Positions 1 to 5,337 are shown, numbered from the stretch's first letter. The stretch: 5,337 nucleotides of DNA from CAZGUH01 sp964529005 (GCA_964529005.1 CAZGUH010000091.1:1-5337), one strand, 5' to 3'. Numbers and translations are program-made. Notes: generated from the letters alone by a model not told the origin.

Positions 1-22
1 TCAGGACCTGATCAATATCAGG
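1..22. repeat. Overlapping short dyads at left edge
   Basis: TCAGG-A-CCTGA at 1-11 is a perfect 5-bp inverted repeat. CCTGAT-CAAT-ATCAGG at 7-22 is a perfect 6-bp inverted repeat that shares its left arm with the first, so TCAGG, CCTGA and TCAGG alternate. No T-run follows on the plus strand, so this does not look like a standard intrinsic terminator in that direction. It could be an operator or the end of a structure belonging to a gene left of the window. The arms are short, so chance is a real alternative. Confidence 0.3.
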
Positions 23-74
23 CCCTTGTCAATCAGCCAGAGAGTACCACCGCATGGGCCGCGCGCGAGCATGG

Positions 75-102
75 TTGACCGCATACCCCCTCGGGGTATA
101 TT
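75..102 (+). promoter_or_regulatory. Sigma70-like promoter of copB
   Basis: A -35 box TTGACC (75-80) and a -10 box TATATT (97-102) are separated by 16 bases, each with five of six consensus bases. The start of transcription would fall near 108-110, giving a leader of about 50 bases before the copB start at 158. The CsoR-like operator lies in the spacer and overlaps the -10 box, the usual arrangement for repression by blocking polymerase. The promoter is inferred from sequence only. Confidence 0.65.
83..99. promoter_or_regulatory. CsoR-type copper operator
   Basis: ATACCCC (83-89), CTC (90-92) and GGGGTAT (93-99) form a perfect 7-bp inverted repeat with a 3-base centre. The TACCC...GGGTA pattern is the known operator of CsoR-family repressors, which leave DNA when they bind Cu(I). 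It sits between the -35 and -10 boxes of the candidate copB promoter, so copper would relieve repression of the pump. No csoR gene lies in the window, so the repressor must be encoded to the left or elsewhere. A related RcnR/CsoR-family sensor of another metal or of sulfur species cannot be excluded, but a copper pump directly downstream favours copper. Confidence 0.75.
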
Positions 103-142
103 GGTTGTGGCATGGGTACAGGTCGACCCTGCTCGCCCGGCC

Positions 143-149
143 GGAGGAG
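143..149 (+). promoter_or_regulatory. Ribosome binding site fixing the copB start
   Basis: GGAGGAG lies 8 bases before the ATG at 158. The reading frame is open further upstream, to base 26, but that extension would run through the promoter and operator and has no ribosome binding site, so 158 is the better start. Confidence 0.85.
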
Positions 150-157
150 AACGAGAG

Positions 158-2251
158 ATGACAGCTCACCAGGGGACTCCGGTCCGAACCCACGACGACG
201 GCGGCCACGCTGACCGCTCCAGACACGCCGGGCGCGCCGGACACGCTGCCCACCCCGGCCACTCCGGCCATTCTGGGCACGCCGGGCACGACCCGGCGAC
301 GTTCCGGCGGCGGTTCTGGCTCAGCCTCGCCGCCACCCTGCCGATCGTCGTCACCAGCGAGATGGTGATGGAGTGGTTCGGCTACTCGCTCGACTTCGCC
401 GGCATGTCGTGGGTCGGTCCGCTGCTCGGGTCGTTCGTCTACTGGTGGGGCGGCTGGCCGTTCCTCGCCGGCGGCGCCGGAGAGATCCGCGACCGCCGGC
501 CGGGAATGATGCTGCTGATCTCGATGGCGATCACCGTCGCCTACGGGTCGTCGATGGCGACGAGCGCCGGCTGGCTCGACCTCGAGTTCTGGTGGGAGCT
601 CGCCGCGCTGGTGACGATCATGCTGCTCGGCCACTGGCAGGAGATGAAGGCCGTCGGCCAAGCCCGCAGCGCCCTGGCGACGCTCGCCGAGCTGCTCCCC
701 GACGACGCCGAGGTGGTCGGTCGCGAGGGCGTCACGGTGGTGCCGCTCGACGAGCTGTCGGTCGGCGACGTCGTGCTGGTGCGCGCGGGCGGCCGCGTCC
801 CGGCCGACGGCACGATCCTCGACGGCGCAGCCGAGCTGGACGAGTCGATGCTCACCGGCGAGTCGACGCCGGTCGCCAAGCGGGCCGGCGATCGCGTCGT
901 CGCCGGGACGGTCTCGACCGACTCATCGCTCCGGGTGCGGATCGACGCCGTCGGTGACGACACCGCCCTGGCAGGGATCCAGCGGCTCGTCACCGACGCG
1001 CAGCAGAGCCAGGGCCGCGCCCAAGCGCTGGCCGACCGCTCCGCGGCCGCCCTGTTCTACGTCGCGGTCGCCGCGGCCGCCGTCACGTTCCTCGCGTGGT
1101 GGCTTGCGGGCGACATCGAGGATGCGATGACCAGCACGGTGACCGTCCTGGTCATCGCCTGCCCCCATGCGCTCGGGCTGGCCATCCCCCTCGTCGTCGC
1201 GCTGTCGACGGCGATCTCCGCCCGGGCGGGCATCCTCGTCAAGGACCGGCTCGCCCTCGAGCGCATGCGATCGATCGACACCGTGCTGTTCGACAAGACC
1301 GGCACGCTCACCACGGGCACGCACGTCGTCACCGATGTGGCCGCCACCGGCGCGATCTCCACGCGGGACGCGATCCGCCTCGCAGCGGCGATCGAAGCCG
1401 ACAGCGAGCATCCGGTCGCCCGTGCGATCGTCGCCGCCGCGGGCACCGACGATCGGCCGGCGGCGACCGGTTTCCGGGCGCTCACCGGCCGAGGCGTCGT
1501 AGCGGCCATCGACGGTGTGGGCCATGCGGTCGCGGGTCCAGCGCTCCTGCGCGAGCGTGGGCTGGAGGCGCCCGCAGACATCGGCGCGGCGGTTGATCGA
1601 TGGGTCGAGCGCGGCGCATCGGTGCTCTACCTGGCGCGCGAAGGCGAGGTCCTCGCCGCGTTCGCGCTCGAGGACGAGATCCGCGCCGAGGCGCGCGAAG
1701 CCGTGGACGAGCTGCGCCGGATGGGCATCGACGTCGCGATGATCACCGGCGACGCCCGCCAGGTCGCCGGGGCGGTCGGCGCCGCACTGGGCATCGAGCA
1801 GGTCTTCGCCGAGGTCCTCCCGGAGGACAAGGACCATGCGGTCGCCGAGCTCCAGCGACGCGGCCACCGCGTGGCGATGGTCGGCGACGGGGTCAACGAT
1901 GCGCCCGCGCTCGCACGCGCCGACGTGGGCCTCGCCATCGGGGCCGGAACCGACGTCGCCATCGAGTCCGCGGGCGTCATCCTCGCCTCCAGCGACCCGC
2001 GCAGCGTCACCGGAGTGGTTCGGTTGTCGCGGGCCAGCTACCGCAAGATGCGCCAGAACCTCGCCTGGGCCGCTGGGTACAACCTCGCCGCCCTCCCCCT
2101 CGCCGGCGGAGCGCTCGCCTTCGCCGGGATCAGCTTGTCACCCGCTGCCGGCGCAGTCCTGATGAGCCTCTCGACGATCGTCGTCGCCCTCAATGCGCAG
2201 CTGCTACGCCGCGTGGTCTTGTCGCCACGCGAGCACGCAACCGCGCCCTGA
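158..2251 (+). CDS. copB: CopB-type copper-transporting P1B-ATPase
   Basis: Inner-membrane ATP-driven pump of 697 residues that exports copper from the cytoplasm. All P-type landmarks are present: TGES (233-236, actuator domain), CPH (335-337) in the sixth membrane segment, the phosphorylated Asp in DKTGT (379-383), the nucleotide-domain HP dipeptide (418-419), MITGD (528-532) and GDGVND (576-581). Eight membrane segments can be drawn. Metal-site motifs of the last two are intact: N634...Y641-N642, and MSLST (669-673) followed by N679. CPH, rather than CPC, places it in the P1B-3 (CopB) group, assigned to copper and sometimes Cu(II). There is no CxxC heavy-metal domain; a His-rich tail replaces it, as is usual for CopB. 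The CsoR-like operator upstream supports the copper assignment. The gene is intact and single-cistron in the window, and ends 29 bases before a convergent gene. Confidence 0.95.
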   Translation: MTAHQGTPVRTHDDGGHADRSRHAGRAGHAAHPGHSGHSGHAGHDPATFRRRFWLSLAATLPIVVTSEMVMEWFGYSLDFAGMSWVGPLLGSFVYWWGGWPFLAGGAGEIRDRRPGMMLLISMAITVAYGSSMATSAGWLDLEFWWELAALVTIMLLGHWQEMKAVGQARSALATLAELLPDDAEVVGREGVTVVPLDELSVGDVVLVRAGGRVPADGTILDGAAELDESMLTGESTPVAKRAGDRVVAGTVSTDSSLRVRIDAVGDDTALAGIQRLVTDAQQSQGRAQALADRSAAALFYVAVAAAAVTFLAWWLAGDIEDAMTSTVTVLVIACPHALGLAIPLVVALSTAISARAGILVKDRLALERMRSIDTVLFDKTGTLTTGTHVVTDVAATGAISTRDAIRLAAAIEADSEHPVARAIVAAAGTDDRPAATGFRALTGRGVVAAIDGVGHAVAGPALLRERGLEAPADIGAAVDRWVERGASVLYLAREGEVLAAFALEDEIRAEAREAVDELRRMGIDVAMITGDARQVAGAVGAALGIEQVFAEVLPEDKDHAVAELQRRGHRVAMVGDGVNDAPALARADVGLAIGAGTDVAIESAGVILASSDPRSVTGVVRLSRASYRKMRQNLAWAAGYNLAALPLAGGALAFAGISLSPAAGAVLMSLSTIVVALNAQLLRRVVLSPREHATAP
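203..292 (+). repeat. Period-9 histidine-codon array in copB
   Basis: Within copB residues 16-45, every third residue from 17 to 44 is His or Arg: His at 17, 23, 29, 32, 35, 38, 41 and 44, and Arg at 20 and 26. The last six units (239-292) follow a G/A-His-x pattern, DNA unit roughly GGN-CAY-NCN. The two Arg codons are CGC, one transition from the His codon CAC. With His4 and His12 the tail holds ten His in 44 residues. Such tails are known in CopB proteins and are thought to bind or sense metal. The regular 9-base spacing suggests growth by tandem duplication. Confidence 0.8.
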
Positions 2252-2280
2252 CCGGGGCAGCGCCGCATCCGTTCCTCCGA
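2252..2280. other. Convergent intergenic gap
   Basis: Only 29 bases separate the stop codons of copB and the minus-strand recombinase-like gene. No hairpin followed by a T-run is visible in either direction, so how the two converging transcripts end is not apparent from sequence; factor-dependent termination is possible. Confidence 0.6.
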
Positions 2281-3147
2281 TCACGTCCCGCCCTCCAACA
2301 GGCGAGCCGTCGCGCGGGCGCCGCGATGGCCGGCTCGATCGGCGATGTCCTCCAGCGGCGTGCCGGAACGGCGCGCCGCGTTGACGTACCCCCTCCGCAG
2401 CACGTTGGCGGACACGGGTTTGTCGATGCCCGATGCGGCGGCGGTGCGCTTGATGAGGAAGTCGGCGCCGAAACGGGTGAGGCGAGCCGACCGCTGCGCG
2501 ACCGCGCTCTCGCCGAGGAAGAGCGGACCGCGGGTGCGGGCTCCGACCTGTGCCTCGACGGCGGCCCCCGTACGGTCGCCGACCTCCACCCGTTCGCGCG
2601 TCCCTCGGCGGTCGACCTCGATGGCGACGCCCCGACGCCCGACGTGCACCCTCGGGACGTCGATCGCCAGCGCGGTGTTGAGCTTCATGCCCTCGACCGC
2701 CAGCAGCAGCACGAGAGCGGCGGCCTTGGTGTTGAGACGCTCGGCCGCCTCGACCAAGGCCTCGATCTCGGTGTCGTCGAGCGCCGCTGCGGGCGGCGCG
2801 TTGGCCGGAGCCGGTCGGCTCGCGGCCTGCGCCGGGTTCTCGACGGCCACCCCCGCGTCGTTGACGTAGCGGAAAAACGAGCCGATCCCGGACATCCGGC
2901 GCGCCACCGTCGCCGAGCTCATGCCGGTCGCCAGGCACGCGTCGCGGTATCCCTCGACATCGCCGGCGAGCGCGCCGAGGACATCACGCCCCGTCTCGTC
3001 GCACCACCGGGCGAAGCTTCGGAGGTCACTTTCGTACGCCGCGCGGGTATTGCCGGAGGCATGCTGCGCCAACCACCCCGGCACGAACGCCGCCGTCCGT
3101 CGATCCACGTTCCGCATTGTGCTCACGATCCGCTTGACGGTCAACAT
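2281..3147 (-). CDS. Tyrosine-recombinase-fold protein, active site degenerate
   Basis: 288 residues from the outermost ATG. Residues about 22-106 match the SAM-like core-binding domain of XerC/XerD-type integrases (T34...Y38..DL..F..WC, then RR-x-S-x-x-x-x-FRY and ENPA). Residues about 123-288 match the catalytic domain in outline, but the catalytic set R-K-H-R-H-Y reads K155, R180 or R181, N248, R251, H274 and L283. The first Arg, the Lys, the first His and the nucleophilic Tyr are therefore replaced; only the second Arg and the later His remain. Strand cleavage by the normal mechanism is not expected. It may be a DNA-binding relative that took on another role, or a decaying gene, though the frame is unbroken. 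The C-terminus ends about five residues after the expected Tyr, a little short. The start is uncertain: ATG 3147, ATG 3117 and GTG 3108 are in frame and none has a good ribosome binding site. A candidate promoter would make GTG 3108 leaderless (275 residues). Function unknown. Confidence 0.75.
   Translation of the reverse strand: MLTVKRIVSTMRNVDRRTAAFVPGWLAQHASGNTRAAYESDLRSFARWCDETGRDVLGALAGDVEGYRDACLATGMSSATVARRMSGIGSFFRYVNDAGVAVENPAQAASRPAPANAPPAAALDDTEIEALVEAAERLNTKAAALVLLLAVEGMKLNTALAIDVPRVHVGRRGVAIEVDRRGTRERVEVGDRTGAAVEAQVGARTRGPLFLGESAVAQRSARLTRFGADFLIKRTAAASGIDKPVSANVLRRGYVNAARRSGTPLEDIADRAGHRGARATARLLEGGT
3116..3144 (-). promoter_or_regulatory. Candidate promoter of the recombinase-like gene
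   Basis: Read on the minus strand, TTGACC (3144-3139) and CACAAT (3121-3116) are 17 bases apart. The predicted transcription start falls about 7 bases after the -10 box, at or next to the in-frame GTG at 3108, which would give a leaderless message. A second possible -10 (CATAAA, near 3166-3159) lies upstream of ATG 3147 but lacks a matching -35. Weak evidence; it depends on which start codon is real. Confidence 0.35.
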
Positions 3148-3162
3148 AACTGCGGGTATTTA
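3134..3162 (+). promoter_or_regulatory. Candidate promoter of the glycosyltransferase gene
   Basis: TTGACG (3134-3139) is a good -35 box, followed after 17 bases by TATTTA (3157-3162), a poor -10 with three of six consensus bases. Transcription would start near 3168-3170, giving a leader of about 80 bases before the GTG at 3252. The -35 box is half of the palindrome TTGAC-G-GTCAA (3134-3144) and overlaps the -35 of the oppositely directed candidate promoter. Confidence 0.4.
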
Positions 3163-3183
3163 TGTGCAGTCATCGGGCCCGAT
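3134..3183. repeat. Three stacked dyads in the divergent control region
   Basis: TTGAC-G-GTCAA (3134-3144), ACTGC with a 12-base centre and GCAGT (3149-3170), and the perfect 12-bp palindrome ATCGGGCCCGAT (3172-3183) follow one another almost without gaps. They sit where the two divergent genes would be controlled and are candidate operators. No regulator family is recognised from these sequences. The first dyad lies inside the longest version of the minus-strand reading frame. Confidence 0.4.
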
Positions 3184-3240
3184 CGCCGTCCGGCCGAGCC
3201 GTGCGGCGCTGATGCGGCCTCAGTCTCGTGAAACACGTTG

Positions 3241-3246
3241 AAAGGA
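3241..3246 (+). promoter_or_regulatory. Ribosome binding site fixing the glycosyltransferase start
   Basis: AAAGGA lies 5 bases before GTG 3252, which gives a protein beginning at the expected first beta-strand of the family. An in-frame GTG at 3228 has no ribosome binding site and would add eight charged residues before that strand. Confidence 0.75.
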
Positions 3247-3251
3247 AGGAC

Positions 3252-4370
3252 GTGCGAATCGCGATCATCGCTCCGCCGTGGCTGCCGGTGCCGCCCCATG
3301 GTTATGGCGGCACGGAGCTGGTGCTCGACACGCTGTGTCGCGGGCTGAGCGCCCTGGGTCACGACGTTCTGTTGTGCGCCTCGGGCGACAGCGCCGCCCC
3401 CGTCACGACGACCTCCGTCTACCCCACTCACCTCGGCACGGAGGCCATGAACCCCGCCGACGAGCTGCGCCATGCGATGGAGGGCTACGACGCCGCAGCG
3501 CGCTGGGGCGCCGACGTCATCCACGACCACACCGTCACGGGGCCGGTGTGGGCCCAGGCGCACGCCACGATCCCGACGATCACGACGAACCACGGTCCGT
3601 TCGACGAGCCGTTGCGGTCGATCTACCGACGCGTCGCCCCGCTGGTGCCGGTGATCGCCATCTCCGAGCATCACGCCTCCACCGCGGGCGACGTCCACGT
3701 CCATCGGGTGATCCATCACGGACTCGACGTCTCACGGATCCAACCGGGAGACGGCGACGGCGGGTACGCCTTGTTCCTCGGGCGCATGAATCCCGCCAAG
3801 GGTGTGCACCGGGCGATCGAGATCGCCCGGTGCACAGGGGTGCCGCTGAAGATCGCGGCGAAGATGCGCGAGCGTCACGAGGTCGAGTACTTCCGGGCGT
3901 GCGTCGAGCCGCTGCTCGGGGGCGACGTCGAGTACGTCGGCGAGGTCGGACCGGCGCTGAAGCAGCAGTTGCTCGCCGGAGCGCTGTGCCTGCTCAACCC
4001 GATCGACTGGCCGGAGCCGTTCGGCATGGTGATGATCGAGGCGCTCGCCGCCGGGACGCCCGTGCTCTCGACCCCGTGCGGCTCGGCCCCGGAGATCGTC
4101 GACCACGGGATCACCGGGTTCCTGCACCGCGATGCCCGCGCGTTGGCTGCCGCGCTGGCCGAGGTGGGATCGCTCGACCGCCACGCATGCCGCGCCGCGG
4201 CCGAGCAACGCTTCACGATGACCCGCATGGCAGCGGAGCACGTCACGGCGTACCGCGCGCTGATCGCCCAGAGCCGCGAGCAGATCGACGAGCTGACCCG
4301 CATGCTCGACGCCCCGGCCCCGGCACGGTGGTCGGCGCCTGCTCTCCCGGCGCGTGTGAACGCTGAATGA
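3252..4370 (+). CDS. GT4-family glycosyltransferase
   Basis: 372 residues, complete, GT-B fold. It should transfer a sugar from a nucleotide-sugar donor with retention of configuration; donor and acceptor cannot be read from sequence. The N-terminal acceptor-side domain opens with a beta-strand and the glycine-rich GYGGTE (17-22), then HDHT (91-94). The donor-side domain has FLGRMNPAKG (175-184) and the family's EX7E motif: E255-P-F-G...E263, in a segment continuing EALAAGTPV, then PCGSAPEIV and a G-I-T-G-F-L turn. There is no signal peptide or membrane segment, so it is probably cytosolic or peripheral. Closest in type to the broad actinobacterial GT4 proteins annotated only as glycosyltransferase. 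The gene contains an unusual long inverted repeat (3803-3836) that makes Cys194-Thr195 where I would expect a more basic or small-residue pair after the conserved AIEIAR stretch. nhaA follows after 55 bases in the same direction, so co-transcription is plausible. Envelope glycan, glycolipid or compatible-solute roles are all possible. Confidence 0.88.
   Translation: MRIAIIAPPWLPVPPHGYGGTELVLDTLCRGLSALGHDVLLCASGDSAAPVTTTSVYPTHLGTEAMNPADELRHAMEGYDAAARWGADVIHDHTVTGPVWAQAHATIPTITTNHGPFDEPLRSIYRRVAPLVPVIAISEHHASTAGDVHVHRVIHHGLDVSRIQPGDGDGGYALFLGRMNPAKGVHRAIEIARCTGVPLKIAAKMRERHEVEYFRACVEPLLGGDVEYVGEVGPALKQQLLAGALCLLNPIDWPEPFGMVMIEALAAGTPVLSTPCGSAPEIVDHGITGFLHRDARALAAALAEVGSLDRHACRAAAEQRFTMTRMAAEHVTAYRALIAQSREQIDELTRMLDAPAPARWSAPALPARVNAE
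3803..3836. repeat. Perfect 16-bp inverted repeat, 2-base centre, inside the GT gene
   Basis: The left arm TGTGCACCGGGCGATC (3803-3818) is the exact reverse complement of the right arm (3821-3836), with GA (3819-3820) between. The next pair outward (3802/3837) does not match. The repeat is fully coding, spanning the segment read V-H-R-A-I-E-I-A-R-C-T (residues 185-195). The message could fold into a GC-rich hairpin, realistically 15 pairs with a 4-base loop. No U-run follows, so an intrinsic terminator is unlikely. Confidence 0.9.
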
Positions 4371-4413
4371 ACGGCAGTCCACATCGACCCCGCTCGCCTC
4401 CCTCCCGCGCGAT

Positions 4414-4419
4414 AGGAAG
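4414..4419 (+). promoter_or_regulatory. Ribosome binding site of nhaA
   Basis: AGGAAG lies 6 bases before ATG 4426. A second in-frame ATG at 4438 is 18 bases from this site, so 4426 is preferred. The 55-base gap after the glycosyltransferase gene (4371-4425) shows no clear promoter or terminator. Confidence 0.75.
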
Positions 4420-4425
4420 TGCGGC

Positions 4426-5337
4426 ATGTCATCCGGCATGCCGCTGCGACACACGTGGAGCGAATCCGACCGCTTCGTGCCGCGCGTCGTCGTGCAGCCG
4501 CTCCAGCGGCTGCTCCGGCACGAGGCGGCCGGCGGGATCGTGATGCTGATCGCGGCGGTGGTCGCGATCGCCTGGGCCAACTCCCCATGGTCCGAGACGT
4601 ACACGGATCTGTGGGGAACACACCTCGTCGTCGAGCTCGGTGACGTGCTGCACATCGACCACCTCTCGCTCCAAGCGTGGGTCAACGACGCGCTGATGAC
4701 GGCGTTCTTCCTGCTGGTCGGCCTGGAGATCAAGCGCGAGACCGTGCACGGCGAGCTGCGCGATCTCCGAACCGTCGCTCTCCCGGTGGTCGCCGCCCTC
4801 GGCGGCATGCTCGCGCCCGCCGCGATCTACGTCGTGTTCAACACCGGCGGGGTCGGCGCGGACGGGTGGGCGATCCCGATGGCCACCGACATCGCGTTCG
4901 CGGTGGGAGTCGTGACGCTGGCGGGAACGCGGGTGCCGCTCGCCGCCAAGCTGTTCCTGCTCACGCTCGCGGTCGCCGACGACGTCGGCGCGATCGTGGT
5001 GATCGCCGTCTTCTACACCGATTCGCTGTCGTGGGGATGGCTGATCAGCGCGCTCGCCGGCTTGGCGGTGATCGTCGCGATGCGCCGTGGCGACGTGCAG
5101 AGCCTGGCGCCCTACCTGGCGGTCGGCGCCTTCATCTGGCTGGCCCTGCTCGAGTCCGGTGTGCACGCCACGCTCGCCGGCGTCGCTCTCGGCCTACTCA
5201 CCCCTGCATGGCCCTTGCACTCGCCACGGCGGTTCCCGGCACGAGCCCGCGCCCTCGTCGACCAGATCGACGACGCCTACTACGCCCGCGCGGTGTCCGA
5301 CGGCCGGTCCAGCGACGACGAGTCCACCGGCCAAGAG
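4426..5337 (+). CDS. nhaA: Na+/H+ antiporter NhaA, 3' end outside window
   Basis: 304 codons without a stop, cut by the right edge. NhaA exchanges internal Na+ or Li+ for external protons across the inner membrane and supports salt and alkaline-pH tolerance. The family signature is plain: FFLLVGLEIKRE (94-105), MATDIAFAVG with T154-D155, and TLAVADDVGAIVVIA with the ion-binding pair D185-D186. These Asp residues correspond to D133, D163 and D164 of E. coli NhaA, a constant offset of 22 due to a longer N-terminus. The first membrane segment is about 36-52, after a polar, Arg-containing cytoplasmic tail. The visible part ends in a charged hydrophilic stretch (about residues 270-304) before the second half of the protein, so the expected Lys of membrane segment 10 (K300 in E. 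coli) lies beyond the window. Some actinobacterial NhaA proteins carry an extra C-terminal domain; this cannot be judged here. Probably transcribed with the upstream glycosyltransferase gene. Confidence 0.95.
   Translation, partial: MSSGMPLRHTWSESDRFVPRVVVQPLQRLLRHEAAGGIVMLIAAVVAIAWANSPWSETYTDLWGTHLVVELGDVLHIDHLSLQAWVNDALMTAFFLLVGLEIKRETVHGELRDLRTVALPVVAALGGMLAPAAIYVVFNTGGVGADGWAIPMATDIAFAVGVVTLAGTRVPLAAKLFLLTLAVADDVGAIVVIAVFYTDSLSWGWLISALAGLAVIVAMRRGDVQSLAPYLAVGAFIWLALLESGVHATLAGVALGLLTPAWPLHSPRRFPARARALVDQIDDAYYARAVSDGRSSDDESTGQE

Noticed and set aside
26..157. N-terminal extension of copB to base 26
   Set aside because: It would translate through the promoter and CsoR-like operator, has no ribosome binding site, and a strong site sits before ATG 158.
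112..213. Short upstream reading frame of 33 codons, out of frame with copB, beginning 2-4 bases after the predicted transcription start
   Set aside because: It could be a leaderless leader peptide, but the product is Arg/Pro-rich low-complexity sequence expected from GC-rich DNA and overlaps the His-array codons. Nothing supports translation.
2252..2280. Bidirectional terminator between the convergent genes
   Set aside because: No stem of useful length and no T-runs were found in the 29 bases.
2281..3147. Integrative element with attachment sites around the recombinase-like gene
   Set aside because: No tRNA gene, direct repeats or other mobile genes are visible, and the enzyme looks inactive.
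3154..3159. A second CsoR site in the divergent control region
   Set aside because: Only a GGGTAT half-site is present; there is no TACCC partner at the required distance.
1600..3231. Long plus-strand open frame of 543 codons across copB and the recombinase-like gene
   Set aside because: It is Arg-rich, matches no family, crosses two genes with clear domain signals and reflects few stops in GC-rich DNA.
3803..3836. Reading the inverted repeat as a recombination target of the neighbouring recombinase-like protein
   Set aside because: The total length resembles lox-type sites, but there is no 6-8 base central spacer, the repeat lies in conserved coding sequence, and the neighbouring protein lacks the catalytic Tyr.
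3732..4808. Long minus-strand open frame opposite the glycosyltransferase and nhaA
   Set aside because: Shadow of two well-recognised plus-strand genes; its composition is Arg/Ser-rich with no recognisable domain.
4429..5166. Minus-strand open frame of 245 codons opposite nhaA
   Set aside because: The plus strand encodes unmistakable NhaA motifs; the minus product is His/Arg/Asp-rich, typical of an antisense shadow.

Overview
The window is very G+C-rich (judged by eye, not computed) and densely coding, with GTG starts and strong purine-rich ribosome binding sites. Codon use is dominated by G or C in third positions. Together these suggest a high-GC actinobacterium in the broad sense, for example the Acidimicrobiia or Thermoleophilia type, but the sequence does not fix the taxon. 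No rRNA, tRNA, CRISPR array or insertion sequence is visible.

Layout. Bases 1-157 are a regulatory leader: small dyads at the left edge, then a sigma70-like promoter overlapped by a perfect inverted repeat that matches the copper-sensing CsoR operator. This leads into a complete copB gene (158-2251), a CPH-type P1B copper-transporting ATPase with a striking histidine array at its N-terminus. After only 29 bases comes a convergent minus-strand gene (2281-3147). It encodes a tyrosine-recombinase-fold protein whose active site is largely replaced, including the nucleophilic tyrosine. A compact divergent control region of about 100 bases (3148-3251) separates it from a plus-strand GT4 glycosyltransferase (3252-4370). 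A Na+/H+ antiporter gene, nhaA, starts 55 bases further on at 4426 and runs off the right edge, with 304 codons visible.

How the parts relate. The copper pump carries its own copper-responsive control signal and probably responds to copper independently of the rest. The glycosyltransferase and nhaA are co-oriented and may share a transcript. Both are envelope or ion-stress functions, so the window reads as a stress-tolerance neighbourhood, but no sequence feature links the copper gene to the other two. The recombinase-like gene is the odd member.

Most notable observations: a perfect 16-bp inverted repeat with a 2-base centre inside the glycosyltransferase gene; the recombinase-like protein lacking its nucleophile; a pair of candidate divergent promoters that share one 11-bp palindrome as both -35 boxes; and the period-three histidine array of CopB, in which two positions carry Arg codons one transition away from His.
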